The notes under the pieces were generated by a model. It was not told where the DNA came from and made no database searches. It was given only the letters and a program-made list of their open reading frames with translations. Shown piece after piece: positions 33,499-48,574 of a stretch of DNA of 64,000 bases. Position 1 is the stretch's first letter; every line of letters begins with the position of its first letter. Position numbers and translations under genes: made by a program. Source of the DNA: Adiantum capillus-veneris (lineage: Eukaryota > Streptophyta > Polypodiopsida > Polypodiales > Pteridaceae); the NCBI GenBank assembly GCA_014529385.2, contig CM043947.1, positions 99,358,036-99,422,035 on the forward strand. Reading direction: 5' to 3'.

Positions 33499-34083
33499 CT
33501 ATTTGTACAACTGTCTCAACATGCTCAAAAGTGGAGCATCCTGCAACCTATCTGCAAAGGAGACATGCTTTGTCTCTCTGCATGGCTGCGTACTCACAAA
33601 GAGAGTGCCATCTTGCACATGACATACTCGCATCACATGAATTGTGCCATCACTAGCACCTCTCGCTATGAATAGCTGTCCGCAGTGCAAATTAAAACTA
33701 TGCTCGTCCAACACTACCTGGCATCCACTGTCTTGTAATTGGGTCACAGAGATCAAGCTCTGCGTCAAACTTGGCACATGGCATACATCTTGCAACACAT
33801 ATGATGCACAACTTGGAAACAATAGACTTATATCTCTTGCACCAACTATGTCATACACTAAACCATCAGCTAGATACACACATCCAAGCATACCACTAGC
33901 ACATGTGCTAAACCACTCACAACTTGGCGTGATATGAAACCTAGCACTTACATCTAGTATCCAATGCAAAGGTAATGTGTTGTTAATAACGAGTATAAGA
34001 AAGTCAGGAGTAAACATGGAAGCAAAGTTGACATCTCTATCATGCGTAGCCACATATGATACATTTGCTCTCACATCATCCAA
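33499..34083 (-). pseudogene. copia protease and gag-pre-integrase region
   Basis: The frame contains LHWILDVSARFHITPSCEWF near 33915-33975, the retropepsin start. The active-site triplet is DVS where the family has DSG, so a key Gly is lost. It continues through VCHVPSLTQSLISVTQLQDSG (DV.YVP.L..NL.S..QL pattern, 33720-33790) to a gag-pre-integrase-like end. This protease would have cut the polyprotein. Integrase does not follow. Confidence 0.8.
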
Positions 34084-34128
34084 AGTGATAGCATCCCTCC
34101 TGTGGTGTCTATTGCGCTATCTCATCCG

Positions 34129-34575
34129 TCAAAAACAACTCTTACATACATGCCCTGTATGACCACAATTCCAACACACAACATCTCTGTGTTTGCAAGA
34201 TCGCCCTTTGATTGTAGGCATCTCTCTAGACTCATTTGTGCCAAAATCATTGCACAATCTTTGCCATATATCTCTAGCTATACATGCATCCAAACCAATG
34301 TGATAGATAGACTCACCAAGGTGTAACACGATCGTCGAACATGCAAGCTCATCCAAGTACTCTTACTCATTGTCAGTCATAGAATTTGGCCTAACATCCA
34401 TGCCCTGTACTGGCAACACTTGGCCCAACTGAGTCAATGCATCATGCATACCTGCTTTTCGATGCTCACAGTTTGAACCATCAAACTTCGTATGGAAAAG
34501 CATAAACCTTGACAATGGTGTACATGACAAATCCATGGCGATAACTTGTGACGAGAGCAAGCACAAAATGATCAA
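34129..34575 (-). pseudogene. copia gag with CCHC knuckle
   Basis: The first piece (34363-34575) has FHTKFDGSNCEHRKAGMHDA, the start of a copia gag (normally F.G.NF..WK..M...L). A stop lies near 34360. The second piece (34129-34356) ends CWNCGHTGHVCKSCF, a CX2CX4HX4C knuckle for RNA packaging. It is about 150 codons in all, shorter than usual gag, and the middle is partly deleted. Confidence 0.8.
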
Positions 34576-34740
34576 TTGACAATATCCAAAACCCAGTTAA
34601 CTCATACACCAAGTATTATCAAAATACAACATAAACTAGCATAAGCTGTCTAAGAGAACTATCGGCAAATATGGCGATCAATGTAGCAAAATAAGTGACC
34701 AAAACTGCTCAAATCATGCCAAAAACCTCACTCTAATCCA

Positions 34741-34745
34741 AGAGG
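34741..34745. repeat. target site duplication AGAGG, left
   Basis: It matches the 5 bases at 51365-51369 exactly. Together they mark the insertion of the plus-strand short-LTR element into the copia element. Confidence 0.85.
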
Positions 34746-34890
34746 TGTCATGCCAAGGGAATAAACACTGGTGGTCAAGGACCAGGCCCAAGGGGTCGAT
34801 TGCTAGTGTGGATAGGGAATGAGGCCCAGTGGGCTATATAAAGGGAGGTTGGGAGGATCATTCCAAGGTAGTCCCTCCAGGGGTTTTACA
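34746..34890 (+). repeat. 5' LTR of short-LTR element (145 bp)
   Basis: It differs from 51221-51364 at about 12 positions plus one 1 bp gap (about 92% identity). TATATAAAG at 34835-34843 is a TATA box. Right after the LTR, TGGTATTCAAATC (34892-34904) partly matches the initiator Met primer site. Confidence 0.9.
34835..34843 (+). promoter_or_regulatory. TATA box in the 145 bp LTR
   Basis: TATATAAAG lies 47 bp before the LTR end. The same box is kept at 51310-51318 in the 3' LTR. It would drive the element's genomic RNA. Confidence 0.65.
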
Positions 34891-36556
<1,666 letters not shown>

Positions 36557-38268
36557 TGATAGCCGTTTTTTGGCTCTCCGTAATTGCCATAGTGAGTTAA
36601 CGCACCCTACCAAAATCATCCAAACACTGTGGCTATCCCTACCATTTCAGTGTATATAGGTGTGTGTGAGTTAGGGGACTTTTCCCATATCTTCTTAAAA
36701 ACCCTCAATTAGCTAATCACTCGGCTAGTTGAACCAAAAAAATAAAAAAATAAAAAATTATAAGTATATTATGGCCCATTTGTGTGTAAATATTTCATTG
36801 TATATAGGTCCTAAATAAAAGGATTTTTCAGAATTATTTTGGTATTTATTTAAATATTTCTACCTATGGTGTGTTATTTATGCTATGTACATTGACTCAC
36901 CATTACCATATTTTTTCTACCATTTTGCATACTCTTTATTCCATATAAAAATAATTTCATGCAAGCTTCTCTTATTTTTGGTGTAACTCCATCCCAACAA
37001 ATATCCAAAAAAACTAGTTCTATTTATGTGTATATTTTTTCACTATTGTGATTTTTTCCTTCCTATATCTATTCTCTATTACTCTCATAAATTAGACCAC
37101 CAAAAATGTTCATATTTTTATGGTAGACTTATAATGAGATAGATTTATTTTGACCCCTTTATATTTTTTCCACCTATATTATTTATATTTAACATATACA
37201 TATTTTTTTAGACCCCTCAATATTTGATTTTCTTAGTTGTACTATTCACTTATATCATGATCTCAACAATATCTTCAATGATAGACCTACCAAATAAGGT
37301 CAAGGGTATGTGGCATGCATGCATGCACCATGGGGAGCTCACTCTTGGAGGTATTCAAAAGAATCATCCAAAGAAGGACCTCACAAGGACTTTGTGCAGT
37401 GGAAAGAACAGTCGGTTTTGCTGAATTTTTAAAGATCACATGCTCCCCGAATTTGAAAAGGTGATACAAACAAAAGTTGTAGCTCGTGAGTTGAAATTTT
37501 ACCTCAAATTTTTTCATATTTTTTTGAGCTACGAGCTGTGAGCTATGATCAGTTTGCCCATGCTATGAAGCCACACTCCCTCTTCCACTTTATCATTTTC
37601 CTCTTTCACACACTTCTCCACTCATCATCCCTACCTCTCTCACCACTCCTCTCTGCACCCTACTCACCTTCTTCTCAACCTTGAAGAATAAGAGAAACCA
37701 TGGTGAACTCATGTCTCCTACGCACACTTCCATTCCAAAATTGACCACCTAGTCTCATTTTTCCTCATTCATATTACCCATATCTATCAAAAAAACCACA
37801 AAATTCGGCCTCTTCTCTTGAAAGACAGCATCATGGTGATTGATTACTCATGTTCACTTACCTTGGCTCTCAAGGAAGGTCAAGAGTGGAGAAAAAACGT
37901 ACCGTCAAAGCTAGTGTACCATCAACAAGCGTCAAAATTGACTCTACTCAAGACACTTGGAGCATCAACATTGTAAGAAATCCATGTTTTCTTATCTATT
38001 AAGAGTTTTTTCTTCCTTATTTGTATCCTACATGGATACTCCCATTGTAAATATCCAATTCCATTTGTAAATCAATAAAAATACTAACTCTACTAATTTA
38101 TTAACACTAACCTACTATGAAAAGTCCTATCACCTCCACTTCTCTCCTCTCTCTCTTCTTCATCTATCCACACCAACTTCTTGATAATTCCAAGCAAAAG
38201 AAATTAGATAAGTGCTGAAAATCTAACCCAACCATGGTTAGAGGAGTAACCCTAGCCTTCAAAATTGC

Positions 38269-38277
38269 TATAAAAGG
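38269..38277 (+). promoter_or_regulatory. TATA box in Tat 5' LTR
   Basis: TATAAAAGG lies about 880 bp before the LTR end and is conserved at 46786-46794. Likely the promoter of the element's genomic RNA, which would start near 38300. Confidence 0.65.
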
Positions 38278-38928
38278 AGGGTGTAGCTAGCACAAATGGG
38301 GGAGCCATAAGCAAGAGCACTATGCTATAGCTTGAGAAGCCAAGCTCAACCTCTCTAGAAGGAGCTCTTGAGTGGAAGCTCATTGTCTTATGCATATGCA
38401 TGTGTTGTATTAGGGGTGATTAGCAAGGAAACTCTATGCCATTGTAAGAGAGAGTGATCATTCAATTGAGACTAGGAAATATATCATTTCTCCTACTAGT
38501 GTAAGCCCAACATTTGTTGAATCAAGGAGGGTGGATTTTGACTAAGCTTGGATACTTTGTCTCTCTTCCAACGTGAAGTAATGGACAACAATGATGTGTA
38601 AGTTTCTTGGTGTTTTTTAAGTTCTTGATAGCTTGTCTCTAGGTGTTGTCATCAATTCAGCCATAAATTCCACATACTGTAAGAGGGCAACAGGGTGGAG
38701 AGGACTCCCCTGGCCTTAAGACAGTGATTGGGGTGGCTTTTCTTGTGATGTGTTGTGGTGTAATTTACTCAACCTATGTTGAACAAATGCTAATCTCACT
38801 TTGATTGGTCGTGACAGATTTGTAAGAAGGTATTAATGCAACAAGCATCCCCTCCCCCTTCTCTTTCTTTCTTACATATATAATTGTGTTTGCTTGATCA
38901 CGGCCGATACATTTCAAAGCAGCCCGAG

Positions 38929-38930
<2 letters not shown>

Positions 38931-38974
<44 letters not shown>
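38931..38974 (+). repeat. (CT)n microsatellite in 5' LTR
   Basis: About 22 CT units. It is the allelic counterpart of the much longer run at 47440-47577. Confidence 0.95.
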
Positions 38975-38976
<2 letters not shown>

Positions 38977-39154
38977 ACGCGTCCTAGTTCGCATCCAAAA
39001 CTAGGTGGTGCCTTAAATTTGTGTGGGGTTAGGTTGCGGGTTTGTGTGTGTATTTGTTGTTGTTTTCCAACCCCAACCCAATTGAGCAGCACGGGAGCCT
39101 AGAAGGGTGCTTAGAGGCCGCTCTTCTTGTTGCCCGCCCCGGACCGCCTCAAAT

Positions 39155-39171
39155 TGGTGCCCCCACTGAGG
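39155..39171 (+). other. putative primer binding site of Tat element
   Basis: TGGTGCCCCCACTGAGG starts 3 bp after the 5' LTR. Position and TGG start fit a primer site. It is not the initiator Met type; which tRNA it pairs with was not determined. Confidence 0.6.
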
Positions 39172-39778
39172 AACCAACTTGTGTATGTTTTTGTGTAGGA
39201 TCAATCTTTAGAATAGTCAAGTAGTTTGCATGAATCACGAGAATTTGTATGATCCTTTCATTGCGATTGCAAGGCAAAAGGTACACATAATTGTTAGTAC
39301 TAAGTTGCAATTTCAACGTGTAATTCGTAGAATTTTAGGTCCCCTTAGGTTGGCAGAGATAAACGCATTAGTAAATCCCTTTATTTTGCCTCTCATTAAG
39401 TACGACCTTAGTTTGGACGTCTATATTTTTGTTTTGTTTTGTTTTAAGCATTAGGTCATGCATAGACCATGGATAATGGCCCAAGAATAGAGGTTTTCCC
39501 CTTCCATTTCACTCCACACATTAGAATAAATGTTGCAATTAGTAGAAAGATCCACTTTCAACAACGTATGGTGTTCATGTTTGGTGCCCAAAGAGTAGGA
39601 GAAATTTTGGCATCACCAAACCCTGTCATCCTGCCTCTTATTGATTATCATAGGTCATTTGATGTGAATATTTCTATTTTGTTGTAGAATAGATTGCAAT
39701 TTAGAAAATATTACTGTGTAAATCTTTTTTTTTTTAAACAAACAAACAAAAACGTGTTTTCACCTTAAAACTGATTCA

Positions 39779-40561
39779 ATGGAGGCCCAACGCCAAATGT
39801 CTGGATATCCTCTTTTCTTTGGAGAGCCTGGAGAGGATGCAGAATTATTTTTAGCAAATTTCAAGATGTCTTGTCGTATCAAGAGGATAGTAATTGATCA
39901 AGAACGCGTAGAGATGTTTGAAGTGGTCCTTAGGAAAGATGCTAGCACCTTGTTTGACTCGTTGCCTGAAGAAGTTAAAGGGAATTACACGAAAGTTGTG
40001 AATTATTTCAAGAGATACTTCTTTGATCCCCAAAACACTCAAAAACTATGGCAAGACATTGTTTCTCATAAGCAAAAAGACTTAGACGACTACTACTTGT
40101 ACAAGCAAGAGTTTCTACATCTTTGGGCTCTATGGATACGAAATGTTGCTAACCCTGGTGATGGTGCAGAGTTCCTAAAGAAGGAGAGGTTCATAGCCGG
40201 ACTCTTTCCTGACCTTAAGATAAAAGTTGAGGCGGGTGCACCTGCTACCTTTGATGCAGCTGAAACTAGGGCTGCTGAGAAATATAGAAAACTCAAGTGC
40301 CTAAGGGGAGAGGTTCCAATAGAAGGTCTTAAACCCAAAGGTAAGTCACAAGCATCAATATCTAGGGAGATTCCTGAGGTAACAGCGGAAGTGATTGAGA
40401 AGTTAAATGAATCTTTAAGCAGCTTGTCAATTCACCTTGCACAAGCTGTAGGTCCAAAGGGACAAGCAAAGAAGTCTGAAGAGCGAGATCCACGACCTAG
40501 GAGAGTCTTGCAATGTTGGAATTGCGGAGAGTTTGGACATGGGATGTATAACTGTCCTTAG
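39779..40561 (+). CDS. Tat element gag
   Basis: A 260-residue capsid/nucleocapsid protein. The N-terminal half holds the retrotrans_gag capsid fold pattern (FLANFKMSCRIKR near residue 24, then YFKRYFFDPQN and YYLYKQEFLHLW at residues 90-125). CWNCGEFGHGMYNCP at the end is a CX2CX4HX4C knuckle that would bind element RNA. The frame ends in TAG at 40559-40561, but the same frame continues into protease, so the stop is either read through or a mutation. Confidence 0.92.
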   Translation: MEAQRQMSGYPLFFGEPGEDAELFLANFKMSCRIKRIVIDQERVEMFEVVLRKDASTLFDSLPEEVKGNYTKVVNYFKRYFFDPQNTQKLWQDIVSHKQKDLDDYYLYKQEFLHLWALWIRNVANPGDGAEFLKKERFIAGLFPDLKIKVEAGAPATFDAAETRAAEKYRKLKCLRGEVPIEGLKPKGKSQASISREIPEVTAEVIEKLNESLSSLSIHLAQAVGPKGQAKKSEERDPRPRRVLQCWNCGEFGHGMYNCP

Positions 40562-41398
40562 CCCCGTGGGGAGCCAGGGAGACCTAACTTGAATTACCAA
40601 GTGATGAATGCAGGTGAAGGAAAGGGTCAACAACCAAGGCTTCTACAAAGACCAAATGGACCAAGACCACCTCCACAAGGGGTAGAAGGAGTTCCACCTT
40701 TGCCAGATCCAAATGTGCATGTGGTAGAGGTGACAAACTCAAATGAGGTTGACATGGAAGCAAATGGCATGAAGCGTGGCCGAGGGAAAGGTAAGGAGAA
40801 AGAAGGGATTACATCACAAAGTGACCATGGACGAGAAAAGAAAGCAAAGGAGACCAAGGAAGCTAAGATGACTCGACGTCGTATCAACCTCCAAGACTTC
40901 CCTCTTGGACATGGTATGGATCGATACAACCTATTGGAAGACATGAGAGGTAAGGGTCCTGATATCTCATGGCCTCAGTTTCTTGCATTATGCCCACAAG
41001 TTAGGAGGGATTTAACAAAGGCAGTTAGCACTAGGAGAAAGATAAAAGAGAGTGTTCCTGTTGTAAAAATTGCACATGCTGAAATGAATGAGGATATTAC
41101 ACCTATGCTAGATTGTTACATCAAAGGAAGATTGGTTAGGAAAGGTCTAGTGGATGGGGGTGCACAAATTTGCATCATGACAGAGGGACTCATGCAAAGA
41201 CTAGGCATGCACATCCATGAGACACCTGAAATCAAAGTGAAGATGGCAAACAATAGCAAAGCTAGGTGTGTAGGCATTTGTAAAAAAAAAATTGTAGAGG
41301 CCTTTGGCATTAAGAAGGCGGTGAATTTTTATGATATGTCGACCAAGGGAAGTGGTTATCCATTTATCCTAGGAAGACCATGGCTAATGAAAATGTGA
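40562..41398 (+). CDS. Tat element protease region
   Basis: It runs in the gag frame after the TAG. A long basic, Gly/Pro-rich linker leads to a retropepsin with GLVDGGAQICIM (near 41145-41180); the active-site triplet is DGG where DSG/DTG is usual. GYPFILGRPWL (41358-41391) is the C-terminal (I)LGR block of the fold. The frame ends in TGA at 41396-41398 and then continues open in the same frame. It would cleave the polyprotein. Confidence 0.85.
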   Translation, partial: PRGEPGRPNLNYQVMNAGEGKGQQPRLLQRPNGPRPPPQGVEGVPPLPDPNVHVVEVTNSNEVDMEANGMKRGRGKGKEKEGITSQSDHGREKKAKETKEAKMTRRRINLQDFPLGHGMDRYNLLEDMRGKGPDISWPQFLALCPQVRRDLTKAVSTRRKIKESVPVVKIAHAEMNEDITPMLDCYIKGRLVRKGLVDGGAQICIMTEGLMQRLGMHIHETPEIKVKMANNSKARCVGICKKKIVEAFGIKKAVNFYDMSTKGSGYPFILGRPWLMKM

Positions 41399-41401
41399 GC
41401 T

Positions 41402-41986
41402 TTGCAGGAATATTGGGAGAGTGGAAAATTAATTTGCAGGAATGAAAATCATAAGAAGGTTGTCTTTGACATGAAGGAGCAACGCCAAGAGGGGCTCCCT
41501 GAAGAATCATCTCAAAGTGAGACGGAGGAAGGCTGGACCGATAGCACTTCAGAAGAAGAAAGTAGCGGCAGCATTACTGAAGAGGAGTCTTCCATCAAAG
41601 TCATGGGGGTAAGGTTTAATCCAAACAACCAAGAGACCTCTTGCCCAGGTTTGGAAGAGGTAGGTTCCCAAGAGAACCAAAATGTGCAAGATGAAGGAGT
41701 GTTAGAAAGTATGTTGTCTACACTTACAAAGGACGAAAGAGAGGAGTTCAAATGTGTGCTAAGGAAATTTCCTAGGCTTTTTGCTAAAGACTACACCGAT
41801 GTGCGTGGAGTAGATGTTGTTCAACACAAAATTGAGTTGAAGCCTGAGGCCACACCTAAAGCTACGAAGGCTAGGAGTTATAAAGGAGCAGGCTCTACTC
41901 AAGGAGGTAAGAAAGCTTCTAGCAGCAGGTTTTATTTATCCAGTGGAGAATTCAGAGTGGGTCTCTCCCGTTGTTGTCACTCCTAA
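41402..41986 (+). CDS. Tat element protease-RT linker
   Basis: Same frame as gag and protease, opened again after TGA. It has an acidic Ser/Glu-rich stretch (residues 35-70), then LTKDEREEFKCVLRKFPRLF and DVRGVDVVQHKIELKP, the usual block ahead of RT. The coding sense passes to another frame at about 41883 (RSYK, then EQALLKEVRKLL in the RT frame). The rest of this frame to 41986 is out of register. Confidence 0.8.
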   Translation: MQEYWESGKLICRNENHKKVVFDMKEQRQEGLPEESSQSETEEGWTDSTSEEESSGSITEEESSIKVMGVRFNPNNQETSCPGLEEVGSQENQNVQDEGVLESMLSTLTKDEREEFKCVLRKFPRLFAKDYTDVRGVDVVQHKIELKPEATPKATKARSYKGAGSTQGGKKASSSRFYLSSGEFRVGLSRCCHS

Positions 41987-43574
41987 GAAAAATGGCAAGT
42001 GGAGGGTGTGTGTGGATTACCGTCCACTTAATGAGGCAACAAAAAGAGATCACCTTTCCCTCCCATTTCAAGATGAGATACTAAATGAGGTAGCTGGTCA
42101 CGAGAAGTACACTGTGTGTGATGGCTACTCGGGTTACTTTCAAATAGGTATCGCATTGGAAGATCAGTTGAAAACAACCTTCATCACTCCTTGGGGTTGT
42201 TATGCTTTTAGAGTCATGCCATTTGGACTGACAAATTCTCCTACAACTTTCCAACGCTTCATGAACATGGTGTTTCAAGAATTCTTTGGAAAGTCCATTA
42301 GGGTTTTTATTGATGATTTTTGCATTTATAGCTCAAAATCATTGCATCTACAAAGGGTAGAAGAAGGTTTAAAGAAGCTCTACGACATGGGAGGTCAACT
42401 CAACCCCGAAAAGTGTCACATAGGTGAGGATGAAATGATCTTGCTTGGTCACAAGGTTTCCTATAAAGGCATTGAGGTGGATCCTTCAAAGGCAAAGGCT
42501 CTTATTGAGCTCCCATCACCCAAGAATCTCAAAGAGGTCATCTCATTTATTCAAAAGGTGAGGTATATGTCACGCTTTATTCACTTAGCTTCGGAGTTGC
42601 TTCATCCTTTGCAAAAGTTGACACAACAAGTAGAATTTGCATGGTCTTATGAGCTTGAAGAGTACTTTTGTAACATTAAAGTCATTTTGTTAGAGCTACC
42701 AACACTCATGCCTCCTTGTTGGGAGTACACATTCTTTGTTAGCTCTAGTGTTGGGAAGGAAACAATTGGTGCAGTTTTATTACAACAATATCCCCACAGT
42801 ACCAGGATGCGACCCATCTACTTTGCTAGTAGGGTCATGAATGCTTTGGAGAGAGGCTACACGGAGGCAGAACTCATGATGCTTTCTCTCATGTTTGCGG
42901 TGAGAAAGTTTAGATCCTACTTGCTACCAAAACCTTTTCTAATTCTCACTGCAGAAAATTTATTTCCTTGGGTGTCATCTCAAATGAATCTTAGCACTAG
43001 GATCTCAAAGTGGATTATGGAATTACAAGAGTTCCAATACTATTTCAAGGTAGAAGATAGTGTGCGTGCACAATTGGCAGGGATCCTTACTTATAGGGTA
43101 CATGAGAAGGAGATTAAGGTGCCTGAAGTAAAGACCCTACCATTGCCACCACCTAAAAGTATTCCTAATGCTTTTACCTTGTTCTTTGATGGAGCTTTTC
43201 GACGAGCCACAGGAAAAGCAGGGGGAGGGCTAGTGTTGCTCAACCCAAGTGGGGAGGTGGTCATGAAAGAGAAGGTCAATCTACCAGGTTCAACTAGCAA
43301 CAATGAAGCAGAATACGACACACTACTTCATGGTTTAAAGATATGCATTGGCCAAGGTATACAACGTCTCATGGTAAAAGGGGATGCACTTCTCATTGTG
43401 AAGCAAATTTTAGGCATTTGGGCATGCAAGAATGAAAGCCTAAGGACAAAATTTCATGCCATTTGTAGATTGTTTAATCAATTTGAAGAAGTGCAACTAT
43501 ATCATATTCCTAGGAAACAGAATGAAGATGCCGATTTACTTGCACAAAAAGTAGTTACATGTGTTGAGAAATAA
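41883..43574 (+). CDS. Tat element reverse transcriptase with two RNase H domains
   Basis: The RT sense begins near 41883; its first ATG is 41943. RT blocks are WRVCVDYRPLNEAT, TVCDGYSGYFQI, FRVMPFGLTNSPTTFQRFMN and the active site VFIDDFCIYS (FIDD). The first RNase H (about residues 255-380) is degenerate: FFVSSSVGKETIGAVLL has Ser where the first catalytic Asp belongs. The second, plant-type RNase H (residues 415-540) keeps its acidic set, in LFFDGAFRR, NNEAEYDTLLHG and KGDALLIVKQ. Loss of the first with retention of the second is typical of Tat elements. The frame stops at TAA 43572-43574. Confidence 0.95.
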   Translation, partial: KEQALLKEVRKLLAAGFIYPVENSEWVSPVVVTPKKNGKWRVCVDYRPLNEATKRDHLSLPFQDEILNEVAGHEKYTVCDGYSGYFQIGIALEDQLKTTFITPWGCYAFRVMPFGLTNSPTTFQRFMNMVFQEFFGKSIRVFIDDFCIYSSKSLHLQRVEEGLKKLYDMGGQLNPEKCHIGEDEMILLGHKVSYKGIEVDPSKAKALIELPSPKNLKEVISFIQKVRYMSRFIHLASELLHPLQKLTQQVEFAWSYELEEYFCNIKVILLELPTLMPPCWEYTFFVSSSVGKETIGAVLLQQYPHSTRMRPIYFASRVMNALERGYTEAELMMLSLMFAVRKFRSYLLPKPFLILTAENLFPWVSSQMNLSTRISKWIMELQEFQYYFKVEDSVRAQLAGILTYRVHEKEIKVPEVKTLPLPPPKSIPNAFTLFFDGAFRRATGKAGGGLVLLNPSGEVVMKEKVNLPGSTSNNEAEYDTLLHGLKICIGQGIQRLMVKGDALLIVKQILGIWACKNESLRTKFHAICRLFNQFEEVQLYHIPRKQNEDADLLAQKVVTCVEK

Positions 43575-43576
43575 GT

Positions 43577-45049
43577 GCAGGTCATCATGGTGGAAACTGC
43601 GTGAAGCAACCAAGATACCAGGGATTGGAGTCATTGAATCCCATTATTGGCTACATGTTGGAGGGTGAGTTTCCACAAGACATCACGAAGGCTCAGAAGA
43701 GGAGACTCATGAAGAAGGCAAGCACGTATCTCTTCCTAGAAGGATCCCTCTATCAAAGAGGGAAGGATCAAGTGTGCAGAAGAGTACCAACTATCAAGGA
43801 AATTCCAGCCATTCTAAAAGGTTTGCATGAAGAGGCATGTGGTGGTCGTTTTGCCCAAGAGTTAACTGTGAAGAAGATTTTGCTTGCGGGGTATGTTTGG
43901 CCAAGTCTACATGTGGATGTCCAACATTGGTGTAAAATTTGTCACAATTGTCAGGTAAATGGGAATAGAAGATTGGTTTATGGTCCAAGGCAAATCGTGC
44001 TTGCAAATGGACCCTTTGAAAAGTGGGGCATTGATGCTATGGGTCCTCTACCTAGGACTAAAAATGGGAAATTGTTTATCTTGGTGGCCATAGACTACAT
44101 GACGAGATGGGTAGAAGCTCAAAGTGTGGCAAGAGTAAATGAGAGGACAGTTAGCAAGTTTGTGTACACTCACATTTGTTGCAAATTTGGCACACCTTTG
44201 GAGATTGTTTTTGATAATGGTCCAGGGTTTAGAAAGGGCTTGCTCACGGAAGTTTGTGATGAGCTTCACATTCTACATCGGCATAGCACACCCTACTACC
44301 CTCAGTCAAAGGGTTTGGTAGAGAAGGCTAATGGCATCATTGCAGGAATCATCCGAAAGATGGTAAAGAACAAGACAAAGCTATGGGATGACTTCTTGGA
44401 TGGAGCATTGTGGGCCTATCGGACTACCTACAAGGAAGCCACGGAGTTTACACCATTTCACTTGGTCTATGGTCAAGAAGCTTTGCAACCAATTGAGCTC
44501 AACATCCCAACAATACGGCTTCATGGCAGAGGTGCACAAAATGATCAAGAAGCATGGATGGATCGACTTCTTACCTTAGCTGAGCTTGAGTGGAAAATAG
44601 AAGCAGCATACGAGTGCTACAAGAGGAAAGCTACGCAGGCGAAGGAGGAGCTCGACAAGAAACTGAAGGACAAAGGCATCAATGAAGGAGATCTTGTGCT
44701 AAGGTATGACAATCGACTCGATAATCGTTTTGATGCCAAGTTTGAAACTAGATGGCAGGGGCCATACATAGTCAAGAAGGCTTTCAATTCAAGTTACTAT
44801 CAACTTATGGACTTGAATGGGAAAGAGCACTCCAGGAAGGTAAACGGGTATCGCTTGAAGCATTATTTGAGTCGCCTTCTACCAAAGGATCTACCAAAGA
44901 TCTTTCAAAGGGCAGTTGTCTCATGTAAGTATTGTTACATGAAGCATGAGTGTAACTCAAGCCAAAATTCTGAGGGGCCAAACAATGAAGATCTCGTCAA
45001 GGACTCTGAAGCACTCTGTTTGGAAAAGATGCTCTATGATGGTACATGA
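43577..45049 (+). CDS. Tat element integrase
   Basis: A frame change from RT-RNase H occurs near 43572; the first ATG-type start given by the open frame is near 43601. The N-terminal zinc domain has HEEACGGRF and CKICHNC; the family has GGHF, so the second zinc His is Arg. The DDE core has Asp in WGIDAMGPLP (44025-44054), Asp in VFDNGPGFRKG (about 44208-44240) and Glu in GLVEKANG (near 44312-44335). WAYRTTYKEATEFTPFHLVYG and a GPYIVKKAF/NGYRLKHYL C-terminal module follow. A Cys-containing 60-residue tail has no family match. It inserts the cDNA. Confidence 0.93.
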   Translation, partial: AGHHGGNCVKQPRYQGLESLNPIIGYMLEGEFPQDITKAQKRRLMKKASTYLFLEGSLYQRGKDQVCRRVPTIKEIPAILKGLHEEACGGRFAQELTVKKILLAGYVWPSLHVDVQHWCKICHNCQVNGNRRLVYGPRQIVLANGPFEKWGIDAMGPLPRTKNGKLFILVAIDYMTRWVEAQSVARVNERTVSKFVYTHICCKFGTPLEIVFDNGPGFRKGLLTEVCDELHILHRHSTPYYPQSKGLVEKANGIIAGIIRKMVKNKTKLWDDFLDGALWAYRTTYKEATEFTPFHLVYGQEALQPIELNIPTIRLHGRGAQNDQEAWMDRLLTLAELEWKIEAAYECYKRKATQAKEELDKKLKDKGINEGDLVLRYDNRLDNRFDAKFETRWQGPYIVKKAFNSSYYQLMDLNGKEHSRKVNGYRLKHYLSRLLPKDLPKIFQRAVVSCKYCYMKHECNSSQNSEGPNNEDLVKDSEALCLEKMLYDGT

Positions 45050-45062
45050 ATATACCATCATC

Positions 45063-45074
45063 CTGGGGAGAGCT
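45063..45074 (+). other. polypurine tract of Tat element
   Basis: CTGGGGAGAGCT lies 2 bp before the 3' LTR and is the expected primer for plus-strand cDNA synthesis. Confidence 0.75.
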
Positions 45075-45076
45075 AA

Positions 45077-47752
<2,676 letters not shown>

Positions 47753-48516
47753 ATGGCTATGAGCTAGATTCGAGCGTATTACCAGAAACCTGCCACTAGT
47801 GGGTGAAAGGCTTAGTAAATATCAAGTTATGTTTGTTTTGTCTACTTTTCACTTTGCAAAATATCTATCTACCTTGCAAAGCAAAGTGCTTGGGCAGACT
47901 CCATTCGAAGCCGCTGTACAAAGCCAAAAGCTTTGCAAGATTTTATGCAAAGCAAGGCTCCTCTTATGTGCAAAGGTATTATCGATCGACTTTAGATTAA
48001 TGATAATGGCACACATCTTTAACACTACGTGGATACAAGCTCATAGTTTATGCAACATTACACTTTGATGTATCCATGCCATGTAATCGTGCAAGGCACG
48101 TACACCAGGGGCTCACAAGGTTGAGACTGTCGTTGAAGCTTAGGGCTTATTATTCTATTTTTTGATATGTATGCATGGCGTACTAGTATGATGGATGTAT
48201 GACACTCCATCATTGTATACGTTTCACTTTACCACTAACTACTCTATCTAGGACAAGGTAAGTGGCTGATATCTTAATTTTTTTTAAATTTACTCATAGG
48301 CAAAGTGTCGTATTTAAGTTACCCTAATACAATCACGCTCACATACAAGGTAGGTGGGTTCAGATGTAACTTATGGTATCTCTCTCTGCGTGTACAACGC
48401 TCTGTACATGCACACTGTCGTATGCTTGTAGGATAAGCTATGATTCAGACCATGTTTGCATAGAAGCATTCATATAGGGCATACAACACATCAAGATCAG
48501 GGGTTTTCCTCAGCCC

Positions 48517-48574
<58 letters not shown>

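Larger units (their letters stand above)
36557..39151 (+). repeat. 5' LTR of Tat element (2595 bp)
   Basis: It starts TGATAGCC and ends CCTCA. In a sample of about 370 bp (37201-37570) it differs from the 3' LTR at six positions (about 98% identity). A large length difference comes from a CT run of 44 bp here (38931-38974) against about 138 bp in the 3' LTR. Confidence 0.92.
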
